NCBI GenBank assembly: GCA_000231825.2
Contig: JH720343.1
Location: 543,204-607,203, forward strand
Direction: 5' to 3'
Length of the DNA stretch: 64,000 bases
DNA from: Tetrahymena elliotti 4EA
Taxonomy: Eukaryota > Ciliophora > Oligohymenophorea > Hymenostomatida > Tetrahymenidae
Shown: positions 48,338-60,399 of the stretch, piece by piece
How the letters are laid out: the number at the start of each line of letters is the position of its first letter
Position numbering within the stretch: position 1 is the stretch's first letter
Notes under the pieces: generated by a model
Database searches by the model: none
What the model was told of the DNA's origin: nothing
The model's input: the letters and a program-made list of their open reading frames with translations, nothing else
Translations under genes and position numbers: made by a program

Positions 48338-49089
48338 ATGGGTTGTTGCCAAAGTGAAAATAGATTGGAAGATTTAGGATATATTAAGCCTGATATGATT
48401 GATAAAAAGATGTACATGTACTCAAAATAGCCTGCAGTATTTATTATTTTGTTTATCATAAAATTAAATTACTCTACATAAGAAATCCTAAAATTATTTT
48501 CATTATAATTAGCAAGTAATTAATTAAAATTTAGCATTAATCTAGCTTTAAAATATGGTAGCAGATCATTTAAAAATCCGTATTTGTTGAGCCTATCCCA
48601 AAACTTGAAAGCGCCATGATATTTTGATCTATTTCATAAAGTAGGTTATTTTTATTTTTATTAAAATAGAATGGAAGTAGCTACTAGAGCTAAGATTAAG
48701 TTTATTAAGAAAGAGTTGCTGTTAATTTTAGGTATAACAAAAAGTAATTATCTGAAATTAGGGAATCTGATCCTCACATGGAATCTTCTGTTCATTATGA
48801 TGGGAGTTAGACAAAATCAGCTAAGAGTAATAGAATAATGGAATAGTTCAGTGAAGGTCCTGATACTGGTGCCAAAGAATAATCTTTTTATAAATCATAT
48901 TAGCAGCAATTAGCTTCTGTTCAACCTTTCATTTATTAAGATTAAAGATCTTACTATAACCCTAATACAAACAATTAAAGTCCTAAAGAAAAAAATAGCT
49001 ACATCTTGAATACCATACCAGAAAACCAAGCTTATTAATTTACAAACTAAGATATGTTATATTAAAAATAGTAAATAATTTAAATTTGA
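48338..49089 (+). CDS. Small Gln/Ser-rich protein with MGCC acylation motif
   Basis: Two exons (48338-48436 and 48670-49089) joined in phase 0 give 172 residues. The N-terminus MGCCQSENR has Gly2 for myristoylation and Cys3-Cys4 for palmitoylation, so the protein is likely held on the inner face of the plasma or ciliary membrane. The rest is polar and disordered (SSVHYDGSQTKSAKSNR, QSPKEKNSYILNTIPEN), with no domain I recognise. The intron (48437-48669) contains a GC-richer part that reads as protein in one frame but holds an in-frame TGA. A further open frame downstream to 49302 could be a C-terminal exon, but I found no splice that joins it in phase. Confidence 0.72.
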
Positions 49090-50335
49090 AGATGAAAAAG
49101 GATAGAAGTTTTAGTTAATTGTTTAACTTAAAAAGCTAAATCCAAAAACTTCTACTACAACGAATAGATAAATAATCAAGTAAATAATAGTTAGACTCCT
49201 GATAAAATTATAAAATCTGCATTAAATGTTAATTAAAAATAGAAATAATTCACAGCTTATAATATTTCATTAATAAATATATTAGAAATGTATAAGATTT
49301 GAAAATTAGAATATTATTTTGTGTTATATTAAAAACTTTTTTTGTATTCTTTTTATTATATATATGCATCTCTTTACAAATAAATATTCTTTTATGTCTA
49401 TTTCTCCCTCAAATAAATAATTATTTTATCTTGTTTGTTATTGTAAAAATAGTTTTTAGTTTAATTCAAATTTTAACTGATCGTTTTGCATAAATTAATT
49501 ATTTTGCATATTTTAACTGTTTTTTGTTCACTTTGAAAGCAAGTTGTTCAAAAGTAATAATAATATTTTATTTTGTTTTCAAATTGAATAAGGTTAGGAT
49601 TTTGTGAGCTCAGTTTGGCAAAATCTTTGGTTTGAAAAATAATATTCGCTTTTTTAATAAAAACTTTTATTTTATCTTGTTATTGTTTACAAAGAAAATG
49701 GATAGAAATATCATTTTGTTTACCTACAATATTCTTTAATTGCTTTTTCACTTTTAGGATAAATAATGTTTTACTTTTTTTAATAAAAATAGTTTTTAAT
49801 TTCATTAAATATATAACAACTGATTGTTTTCTACTCATTCATATTTTAACTGTTTTTTTGTTGGTTTTAAAATCAAATTTGTTCAAAAAAGGAATGAAAA
49901 TACTTGATATTTTTTTTCAATTGAAAAAGAGATATTATCCAAGGTTTTTTGTTTACAAATTTTTATACAAAAAAAGAACTTATTAAATTTTTTTTATATG
50001 TTATTTAATAATGTGTACTAGAGAGATGGCTATCAAGCAAAGATATGTTTTTTATTTTTTCTAAAAATATATTTTGTAAAAAATTTTTGACAATTTAAAT
50101 AATTTAAATTAATTATTCATAATTAAAATACCAAATAATTGATTAACAACTATTATTAATTTAATACTCAAAACAATCTTTGTTTTATTTATAATAAACA
50201 AATTATTAAAGAATTTTTAACTCTCTCTTTTTAAGGACAACTGTATTAAAATCTTTTCAGCAAATATTCTAAAAAAGAAAACGGATAAACAAAAAAATGA
50301 ACTAAAAAAGGTTAACTGATTAGTAAAAGTAAGGT
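49090..50335. other. Intergenic with a diverged direct repeat
   Basis: About 49440-49590 and 49790-49930 align in the same order (AGTTTTTAGTTTAATT with AGTTTTTAATTTCATT, then CATATTTTAACTGTTTTTT in both, then TTGTTCAAAA). Separation is about 350 nt. No gene seen; the 64-codon frame at 49299 is hydrophobic low-complexity sequence within the first unit. Confidence 0.65.
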
Positions 50336-53300
50336 ATGAGTGAACGCATCAATTAGATAGTATAAATCAAGTTTAGAGAATCATAGAATTCTCAAAGCAA
50401 AAATAATTAAAATTATAGCTCTTAAGGATTTAAAGAAAATAGTGGACAAAAATCTGGAAGCAAAACAAATGTAATATTTATTTTTGTCTCTAAGTTCAAT
50501 TTATTAAATAAGCAATATTTTTCAAATAGATATGGACGGGTTAAAACTAGATTTATTATAGTACTTAGCAGAACAATTCTGAATAGAAACTGACAAATAA
50601 AATAAGTAGAATCAAAGCAGCATAAGCAAGAATAGGCTCGAGTTCTTCACAAGTATCAGTTAAGAGAGAAAAATCTTATAACTCTTATGAATGTATTAAT
50701 TCTATTTAACTTAATTGAATATTAAATATCCAATAAATCCATTTGAAATAAGAAGTTATTATATTTTTACATTTAAATAGAGAGCGAAAGTTTTAATGGA
50801 GGAAATTCTATAAATGTAAGTGTCAACAATCCTTCTAGATAGATGAGAACAACAAATAGTTCATAGTATTCAAATATGTTTGGGGATAAGAAAAAGAGTA
50901 TAGGTTTAAATATGTATCAATCATAGGGTTAGCCAAAAAATTTCTTTTCTCCTAATTCTTAAGTGAAACCATACAACCTTTTTAGCTTACACCCATATGC
51001 ATAAGTAAACCACAATTAAAATAAATAGGTCTATGCAAATAATTTTATGCAGTAAAAAGAAGAAAATATTATTGAAAATAACATGGATAACTTTAATACT
51101 AATTTATAACAGATGTAATAGTTTGATTAGGAGTAGTATGACTCAAATTTATATTTAGAATAAATTAAAATTTAAGAGTTAAGAATAGCTTAACTAGAAG
51201 AACTTCTGAAATAGGAAACCTTAAACTGTGAGTAATATCGTTCTTAGATTAGTATTTTAAAATAGTAAATGCTAAAAAGTGTGAATGAATCAGGTTTAAT
51301 TAATTTGTTTGAAGAGGCTTACATAGTTTCAGCTGACAAGTAAATAGATATTTTATCATCACTTAAAGAAATTCAATCCAAAATAGAATAAGATATTCAA
51401 ACAAGCTAAGCAATAATTATAGATTAAGATAACAGCTTAAAAACTTTGATAGAATAAAATTAATCATAATAAATTTAAATATAGGAGCTTTTTTCTGCTA
51501 ATCAAAAAATAAAAGAAGATTTAACTGAAAACTAAGAAAATAAAAAATAGCATGAATAAGAAAAATTCTATTTAATAGAATCTAACAACAAATTAGTTAA
51601 TGATATTGAAAATGCAATCTAATAAAATTCTATCTTGATTGAAGAGAATCAACATTATATCAAGCAAATTGATGAAAAAAATAATATCATATCACAGCTT
51701 GAGACTCTCTTAAAGGATTAAAATGAAAATAAATCAGAAGTAACTCTAATTTATTAAATTCATTTTTTAGTTAACATATATTAAGTTAAATTTAATTAAT
51801 TAGTCAGATGCAGTTATAGAAGAAAAAGAACAAATTATTTAGAAGCAAGCTCAAGATATATTTGAACTTAATGAAGATTTAAAGGAATTAAAGAATTAAA
51901 ATGAAGATTTAGAGTTGTTATTGAAAGAATATGAAGAAAAGTTGTAGTCAATGAAAGAGTATCAAATAGAAAATAAGTTGTTAATTAGTCAAGGAAAAAT
52001 TGATAAAAATTTAGATGAAGATGAAGAAGAGCAAAATCAAGAAGATAAAATAAATCAGTTTGAAGAAATACAAACAAACATAAATAATTTAGAGAGATAG
52101 GTAGATATTTTAGAATAAAAAAATAATCATCTCACTGAGTAATTAGAGAAAAACTAAGCATCAATCAACTAAAAAGAAAATCAAATAATAGAGAAAGATA
52201 GATTACTCAATAAAAAAGATGAATAAATGAAAGAACTTCAAACTTAGTTTAAAGAAAGATCCCAAAAAGCAGATATTTTATAGTAGTAATTAGAAATTCT
52301 GCAAAAATAATTTGTTGAATAAAAGTAAGCTTCCTAAAATGATTAGAATAAATAAGAAGAGTTGAGTACAATTATTTAAGAAAATAAAAGTTTAAAATAA
52401 AATCTATAAGAAATGTAGATTTAATTTGAATAATTAAAGCAATAAAATATTATTAATATTGCTGCTAATAATAAGTTATAAGAGCTTGTTGAGGAAAATC
52501 AATAACTTCTTAAAAAAGCAAACTAAGAATTGTCTCGCTAAAATTAATCTTAGCAAATAAATCCTTAAATATTGAAAGAATATGAGTAAAACATGGAAGA
52601 ATTAAACAATAAAGTTATTGAATTCCATTAAAAGTATCAGTAGTCTGAAGATGAAAAAGAAAAGCTTTTAGAAGAAATTGCCTTACTCAAAAATGTAAAT
52701 AAATTAAGAAATTATTTCTTAAAAAGAAAAAAATATTTTTTAACTCAAGGAATTATAAAATGATGAAAAGATAGAACAAATTTAATATATGTAGATGAAG
52801 GCTGAATTCTTTTCATCTTAGGTTATTATAATGAGTAAAATATTGAAAATAATTGATTAGGAAGATGAATGCATAGAGTAAGATTAATATGAGCCAATCG
52901 TTTTGTAAATCAAGTAAAAGATAGAAGAATTGATACATGAGAATTAATAATTAAGAGAACAATAGCAAAATAATGAATAAGAAGAAAAGGAATCTCAAAT
53001 CTCTCCTAAACATGTTAAAATATCATAAATTTAAAGTTTAGAAAATTCCTTCAATTTAAGAAATAAAGAACAAAACTAAATTTAAACTGATTAAGTCAAT
53101 TAAGATAATCAAATCAAAATGGAATAGAAAATTATTGAATAATTTGAATAAAAGTATGAAAAGTAAATAGAAGAAATTACTCAATAAGTGTAGGACTTAT
53201 AATAAAGATTGGCTGAGGTTTATGAGTAAAAGTTTATACTTGAAACTTATATTTCTTAGATAAAAGAATTTGTTCCTAATTAAGATATTCAAGAATTGAT

Positions 53301-54030
53301 TAACAAATATTGTGAAACAATTTAAGAACTTATCACAAACGAGCATTGTAAAAATTAATTAAAAAATAAAAATATAATGAATTGCAACTTCTTTATTTAA
53401 TAGGTTAAAAAAGACTAAAAGAAAATATTGAAGAATTTGAACAAAATTAAGAAAATTAATAATAGAGTGATGAAAATGAATCTAAAACCTAAAGTGAATA
53501 ATAAGATGATTTAGAAAGAACAGAAAATCTAAAATAACTTTATCAAGCACTATAATAAATTATATTTTAATATGAAGAGCTAGTGGCTAATAGAGATTAG
53601 CTTGGTTAAGAAATTGCATTCTTAAGTTAAAAAGAAAACGAAAAGTATTTTATGATAGATTAACTTTAATAATAGAATTAATAAGTATTTTATTTTATTT
53701 ACTTTACTTGCAATCGAGTTTTTTTAAAATATTTTATTTTTTAAATAGTTGTTTTAAGAGATTCTGATTCTAAGAAATGAGTATAATTAATAAGGTGAAT
53801 AAGAGGAATAAGATGAATAAGAAGAATAAGAGGAGCAAGATGAACACCTTAATTAGATGCAAAACCATCTTAACTAAATGGAAGATCATTCACTTGAAGA
53901 TTAGTAATTTATTTAAACAAATAAATTAGCATTTTTCTTTTTAATTAAAACATTTAAAAATTTTTAATTAAAATACTAATAATAATATTATTTTGAAATT
54001 AAAAGGTATGAGAGTCAAGAAGAAGAGTGA
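50336..54030 (+). CDS. Long coiled-coil protein
   Basis: Seven exons (50336-50470, 50530-50692, 50781-51739, 51804-52694, 52750-53347, 53404-53684, 53749-54030) close in phase, giving about 1102 residues. The first about 280 residues are Ser/Asn/Gln-rich and non-coiled (SQNSQSKNNQNYSSQG). From about residue 290 to the end the sequence is almost continuous heptad coiled coil, very rich in Gln/Glu/Lys (for example NNLERQVDILEQKNNHLTEQ). There is no motor or membrane domain. It resembles structural proteins of the cytoskeleton, basal body or cell cortex by shape only; I recognise no family. The acidic Glu-Gln repeat near 53795-53845 is low complexity. The end is uncertain: splicing at about 53907 to 54004 would stop at 54011 instead. 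Confidence 0.78.
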
Positions 54031-54408
54031 GAAAGATATCTTCAAACATATATAACAAAATATTTAATTAATATTATTTCTTTTTAAAATTATTTTCAAT
54101 TTAATAATTTCTATTTTAGACTAAATAGAAACATTTAATTATATCTGAAAATTCTAATTATGTAAACAAAAAGTAATTATAAGCTTATGTTAAACTTAAG
54201 TTACGAAAATATATTTTTTACATTTAGATTATTTGTAAAGTGTATTTATATTTTTGTGGATATAAAGAGATTAAGGAATATTCAAAACATCTAATTATTA
54301 ATTAAATTTTACTAAAAACAGATTTAGTTATTTTCAATATATTTATCAAATCATAATTACTATAATTTTTATTAAGTTAAAATATATTTTTTGTCTTTAT
54401 TTTCGATC
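54031..54408. other. Intergenic
   Basis: Short AT-rich spacer between two plus-strand genes; nothing seen. Confidence 0.65.
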
Positions 54409-56544
54409 ATGAATTTATTTAGTAGTAACTTGATAAAACTCTAGCATATACGCTAAAGGAATTAAGCAGAGGAGATATAAAGGAAAATATAAAAAGATCT
54501 AGAGTTTCTTAAAGATCTTATTTCAAGACCAGTTAGTCAATAATCTGAAAAAATTTTTGTATCTAGAGCTAACTCTGCTGCTTTTAAAGATTAAGAATTT
54601 TTAATGGATGAATATTTTAACAAATATTTTGAAGAACTTAACATAAAAAACTAATAGAATAATAACAATAATAGGTGCTAAACTTCAAACTCTCCAAATA
54701 AAACTCTTACAAGTATAAATTAGCCAAAGGAAAAATGGATTGAAAATGAAAATTAAAATAGATACAAGCTTAGAAGCAGAAGTCTTAATTAGGAGAAAGA
54801 AAGATTAGGGCTTGGAGAAATTTTTAGGCTTTAAGATAAAATTGAAGAAATAGTCAGCAAAAATTAGTAAAAAAAAAGTAACCGCTTAAGAAGAGTGTTG
54901 AGTGAGAGTGATTTCTATGCATTAAAAAAGCTAAATTTTTCAAATTATTCTTTTGTTAAGATTAAGAAACAAAATGTTTAAATGGGGGATTACCAAGATA
55001 AAAATACTATGATGATAGATGAAATGTCTACAAGCTACAAATATATTTACAAACTATCTAAAAAATTCTGTAATATTGATAAAGAAATGACTGAAAAAGT
55101 ATCTCAAAAGATTAAAGAAAAAGCAATTTAAAAAAAACAATAAGAAGATGAAAATATTATGGAAAAAAACACTACTGTTAATGTATCTAAAAAGAAAAAT
55201 TACTCATCTCTTTTAGATTTTATCATCAATTATAAACCATTAGATCCAGTTCACCGCAAATAATAAATTTTAAAAAAATTAAGTGACTTTAATTTAAAAA
55301 GAAGATAATAATCTTCTGAAAATATTTAAAAGACTAGGTTAAGTAGGATAAACAGTGATTACATTAATTTAAACATAAATCAATCTGCGCATATCTATGA
55401 AAAACAAAAGGAATAAATCAATGAAAATGCTTCATCAAATAATCATGAAATTTATGATAAAGAGAAAATGTCTCCTAAAAAAAGATCTCTATCATCAAAA
55501 TCATTAGCAAATCCAATGGATTTAAACCCATAAAAACACTTTTTACAGAAAATTAACAAATAATCTTCAATAAAATTTCTAGTTAAGCCTAATACATTAA
55601 ATAGCAAATTGCAAACAGAAGACCAAAATAATGAAATTAATAAAAATAGCTAAAAAATATAATCAAATGAGAATAATCCTTTTGCTATTTAAAATTTAAA
55701 TAACTTATAAAAAATTAATAGTAAACATACTGATAAATTAAAAAACAAAAATACTTCTTTTTTGCAAACTCTAAAAAATATAGATCTTTCCTAAAGCTTT
55801 TAGCTTAACACTATGATACCAACTAATGAAGTTTAATACTAAAAAATTGAAAAAGAATAAAAAACAAATATAAATAATCATAATGACTCCCCATTGAAAG
55901 CTTATACACTCTTTTAAAATAAAAACTTGAGACAAAAAATATAGTTATAGAATCACAATTCTAAGCCAAAATATTTAGAGCCAAGAGAAACATAAACTGA
56001 CCTAAATTTTCTAAAATACCTCAACTAAAATGTATAAACTGAATAAGATTACCTAAGAGAAGATTAATCTAATGAAGGAAATAACTAAATCTAGCTACAG
56101 CCATTAAAAAGAAAAAGTATAGATAGTAATATTCTCTTAAAAATTAGGAATGATAATAGTATCAAAGAAATAATCCTTAAGACAATAATAAGAGAAAAAC
56201 TAGATTTAAAAATAATTTTTTCCTAAAATTATAGTTTAAATGATAATTTTATTTAAGATGTAATCAAATTTTATGCAAAACTTGTCATGAGAGGGAATGA
56301 TAAGATTTCCACAACTTAATTCTATGAGTTTTTATATTAAATTTTCCAATATTAAAGTACCAGTTAGTAATAAAATACATCAGACAACTTATAAAATGAT
56401 GATATTGCTTTAAATATTACCAAACAAATAATCTTAAAATATCCTACTTGTATCAATGAATAATTAAATGAGGGATAAATTAAAAAATTCTTCACATAGA
56501 ACTTGTAAATTGCTGAAATAATAAGAGAAAAGCTGTTTTTATGA
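54409..56544 (+). CDS. Hypothetical Asn/Gln/Lys-rich protein, 711 residues
   Basis: An intronless frame from ATG (54409) to TGA (56542-56544) with dense TAA/TAG Gln codons. The N-terminus is helical (EEIQRKIQKDLEFLKDLISR). A middle segment looks more ordered (DEMSTSYKYIYKLSKKFCNI; LDFIINYKPLDPVHRK), then comes a long Asn/Gln/Ser-rich stretch. The C-terminal about 130 residues are again helical (IKEIILKTIIREKLDLKIIF). No signal peptide or membrane segment, and no family recognised. Absence of introns over 2.1 kb is notable beside the intron-rich neighbours. Confidence 0.75.
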
Positions 56545-57055
56545 AAAGTTTCAAATAAGATAAATTTTAATTTGTAAAAATAATTGTAAATATTCATTCA
56601 ACATCTAATCTTAATATAATATAAAAATACTGAAAACAGTTAATATTTGTTTATTTTAAGTTAAAATTTATTTAATTACTTGTGACTAAACTCCAAATTT
56701 TTATGAAGAATTTTTTATGTTTTTAAATTTTGTTAATTATTTGATCTACAAAGAAGTTTAAAATTAAATTGTTTTGAAACTAAGAATGAATACAAAATGA
56801 CAGAATGAACCATTGAATTTTATAAATTGCAAATAAAAATTGTATCTATTTTAATTATAATAGAAAATAATATTTCTGAGTAACAGATAGAAGATAACTT
56901 TTCAAATTTGTTAAATTTAAAATGCAATCTTTTTGTGATCTAGATTATAATATTAAAGTTAATCACTAAATTATTGAAAAAAATAATTATACTTATTTCA
57001 AATTATAAAATCCAAATTTTTAAAATAATAAATAGAAATTTAACACTTAAATAGC
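56545..57055. other. Intergenic
   Basis: AT-rich spacer of about 0.5 kb; nothing recognised. Confidence 0.65.
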
Positions 57056-58135
57056 ATGATTTAGTAAAGTCAATTAGCCTCTTCTATCTCTAATCCTGAT
57101 AAATAAAAGACACCTAATAAAGCACCAAGCATCTTGAATTAATTTGATTTAAATCCTATAAAATAAATTGATCCTATTTTCTGTAAGTTAAAAATACATA
57201 TTCATGTAATTCTAAAATAATCAATAATTATTTCTAATTATTTTAAGAAAATGGATATAAAGAAGCTTTCTCTGTTCGCCTACAATTTTTGTTGAAGTTT
57301 TTAGAGAGACAAGGGGAAGAATAAACTCCATCAACAATAGAATTAATAAATATAAGACTTCTAACAAAAGTAAAAATTATTTTTATTCACAAACCAAAGA
57401 TTTAATTAGCACACATTAATAAATAGAAGCAAAACTAGAAGTTGGAAAAATTCACAATTGAAGTAACAACAGATAATGATTTATTTTTTTACTTTTTTCA
57501 CACGTAATAATTTTATTTTAGCAGAATAATTTAATTTGATGAATCTGAATTTTATCAATACATTTAACATAACTTATTTAAAAGAATTGATGCTGAAAGC
57601 TATGAAGTACTTAAAGAAACTTAGTAATTAGATGGAACCTTTTAACAATATTATACATCTACATAGTAGTTCTTAGAAAAATGCAAAACTGATCCTTTAA
57701 AGTAAAAAAATAAATAAATCAATAAATAAATATTAAAAATTTTTATAAAAAAATAGATATGCATGCATACTAAACATTAGACAAGACACAACTGCTTATC
57801 TTTAAGTTATTTAAACTTTGAATTATAAAGATTTGGAAATATTAAGATATGAAATGCTTGCTGGAGATGATGATATAGTTAGATAGCATGTATCTTTTAA
57901 GTATGGTTAAAAACGCTCCTATTTGCATTTAGTTGATGGCAGAATTAAAGATGTAAATGAGCTAGTCAAGCTTAAAAACCCATAATTATTATTGCATATT
58001 TAGAAGATTTTATCAAGCAATCAAAGTAATACTATCTAATAAAATGGTTTTTAATATGCAGCAAATTTAAAATAATAAAATTAAAATTAACTCTAATAAT
58101 CAAATGTTATTGATAACTATGCAATTAAGTAATGA
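57056..58135 (+). CDS. SAS-6-like head-domain protein (possibly SAS6L)
   Basis: Three exons (57056-57182, 57248-57701, 57757-58135) close in phase, giving 319 residues. The middle carries the SAS-6 N-terminal head pattern. KFTIEVTTDNDLFFYFF corresponds to the DPFFLY strand. SYEVLKETQQLDGTF matches the LKxEQxLxVDF helix, and QQFLEKCK the LLExC helix. YACILNIRQDTTAYLQVIQT plus NYKDLEILRYEMLAGDDDIV match the VETNxFKxLxHLxLxxxxGND block. SAS-6 builds the ninefold cartwheel of basal bodies and has a long C-terminal coiled coil. That is absent here; the tail is short and Gln/Asn-rich. Lack of the coil fits SAS6-like (SAS6L) proteins, known from kinetoplastids and apicomplexans. An 18-nt in-frame GTAATA...TTTTAG piece (57504-57521) could be a tiny intron or coding. 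Confidence 0.78.
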
Positions 58136-58804
58136 GAAAGATTTAAAATAGGCTATTTTATGATTAAAATTGATTTTTATATTTTAAAATAAATATCAAA
58201 TCAAACACATATTTTGTTGGCATAAATTAATTATAATTATTTAATAGAATTTAGGAATCATTTGATTGATATGACAAATTATTTTGATTTGAGAAACCTA
58301 TGATAATATTTTATAAAATTTATCAATATCTTTCTATGAAATAAAGTTAATTCTATTAAACAGTATAATAAATAGTTAAAAAATTAAAATAAAGTATGGA
58401 AAATATTAACAATTTATTTTATATGTTAATAAAGAAAGAATAATACAAAAAATATACCAAATTATTCCTATTTTTTCTGTACCATCTTATTTATTCTCAA
58501 GATAATAAAATTAATTAAAAACATTTTTTTTATTACTATCAATATAGAAATGCTAAAATAAATTGTCAAATAAAAAAAGTAAAAGGATTAACTCATCTTT
58601 AATTATGTTGTTGTCATTAAAAAAGCAATATGCAATCTAATTTATTTTATTTGATTCCATTTAATAAATAATAATTTTTTTTATTATGAAGCCATTTTAA
58701 GAAGAATTGAGTTATTGTTTAACTGATATGCAAAGTTTTTACAAATTAAAATAATTTTTAACACAATTTAAATACTATTCTATGCTAGATGCTTGAAGTT
58801 CATT
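58136..58804. other. Intergenic, convergent
   Basis: AT-rich spacer between convergent gene ends; nothing recognised. Confidence 0.65.
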
Positions 58805-60195
58805 TCAATCTAGATATTTAGAAATGTTGAAAACACTAAATCTTCCTTCTTCGAGTGATCCAAATACTAATTGAAGTGTAGAATCATTAGGTTGAATAAA
58901 TTCTACTCTATTGATAAGGAATTCAGGAGTGAAGACATCCTTGAATAACTAGATTTTATTGAATTCTGAATCCAGTAAGACCACATCTTCACCATTTGAC
59001 AAAGAGTAAAATACTTTACCTTCTACGTTATGAATAGCTCCAGCAACGCAGAGTAAATTTTTACCATCGAAGAGTGCTTGCTACTCTGCTTCTCCCTTAA
59101 ATTATTTTATAACTTTTGGATCAACATTTACTTAGTAGCTTTTTTATTAGAAGATAAGTTTGTTAAATAAAATAACTATTAAAAATTAAAAGGCGAAATT
59201 TTAATTTACTTAATACTAACGTCCCAGAATTTGACACACTTTTCATTCTTTGAAATTGTTATTGCTTTCTCATCAAGGTTATCACAGTTTACATAATTGA
59301 TAGATGCTCCATGGCTTAAACCATAAGCTTTAGTAATTTGCTTGAAGTCGTGAGTAGTCTTATCAGTGATAAAAGTTAGAGTTTTAAAATTAGAAGTCCA
59401 TGAAGCAAAGTAGTAGAATTTGTGTTATTAAGAAAATCTGGCCATGTAATGAATGTTATGTCCTGTATTGTAGGAACTTAGTTCTTTTCCTTAAAGAGAC
59501 CAAACTTTTACAAAAGTATCAGAATTAGATGCACTAGAAATGATAAACTTATTGTTTAAATCGAAAGAAAGTTTTTGAATTTCTTCTTTATGACAATCTT
59601 TGGAAAATATTTTTGGTTGCGTTGTTCTCTTTTTAATATCTGAGTTACTAAGATCTAATCCTCTCAATTCAATACTCTTATCTATGTTAATAGCGTAAGC
59701 AATATACTTAGAATCAGGTGAAATGGCAACAGCAGTTGGATATCCAAATTCTACAGAGAAGTAATAAACTTAATTAGCACATAAATCATTTAATTTGAAT
59801 ATTCTGATATGCTTATCTTTAGAAGAAACAATTAAATAATCATGATTATAGTCATAATCTGTAATTTCTCCTGCAAAACCTTTTACAGCTCCTAAATAAA
59901 GCTCATGCTCAATATTCTTATGGTTGATTTTAGTATGAGCATGATCTTTTTTCTTTACATTTTTAACTTTCTACTCAACTGTTGAAGTAGAAGATTAAGC
60001 TTATTCTGCATGAGGTGTAGATTAAGCAGCTGGATTTTTAGCATGCTTCTCTTTCTTGACATTCTACTAAGCAACTTACTTTTTAGCTTATTCCTTTAAC
60101 TATCTGGCTTTCTCATCAGACCATTTCTTTCTAAGTACACTAAAATAATAAGTTGTAATACCTATTAATGCTAATGCAGCTAAAAATGCTATCAT
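58805..60195 (-). CDS. Membrane-anchored WD40 protein (TBL2-like)
   Basis: Two exons (59210-60195 and 58805-59138; 71-nt intron, phase 2) give 439 residues. The protein opens with a hydrophobic helix (MIAFLAALALIGITTYYF) and a basic, Lys/Gln/Ala-rich linker (RKKWSDEKARQLKEQAKKQ). A WD40 propeller follows with repeats ending SKDKHIRIFKL, SNSDTFVKVWSL and SKNEKCVKFWDV. An N-terminal anchor plus charged linker plus WD40 is the layout of TBL2, an ER membrane protein that binds the kinase PERK in animals. I assign that by architecture and length (TBL2 is about 450 residues). The propeller should face the cytosol. Partners in ciliates are unknown to me. Confidence 0.8.
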
Positions 60196-60399
60196 TCTAA
60201 ATGTGTTTTCTTTTTCAGAAATCAAAATTTTTTTTAAATAAATAAATAAATTAATAAATCAATTATTATTAAAGATATTTTTTCTATCAATTTTTAAAAC
60301 CCTACAAAAAATCTATCGAACAAGTTGATAAAAAGAAATATTATACAGAATCTTATTATGCTTATTATTAAAGAATTTTTTTATTTTAGTAGACAAACA

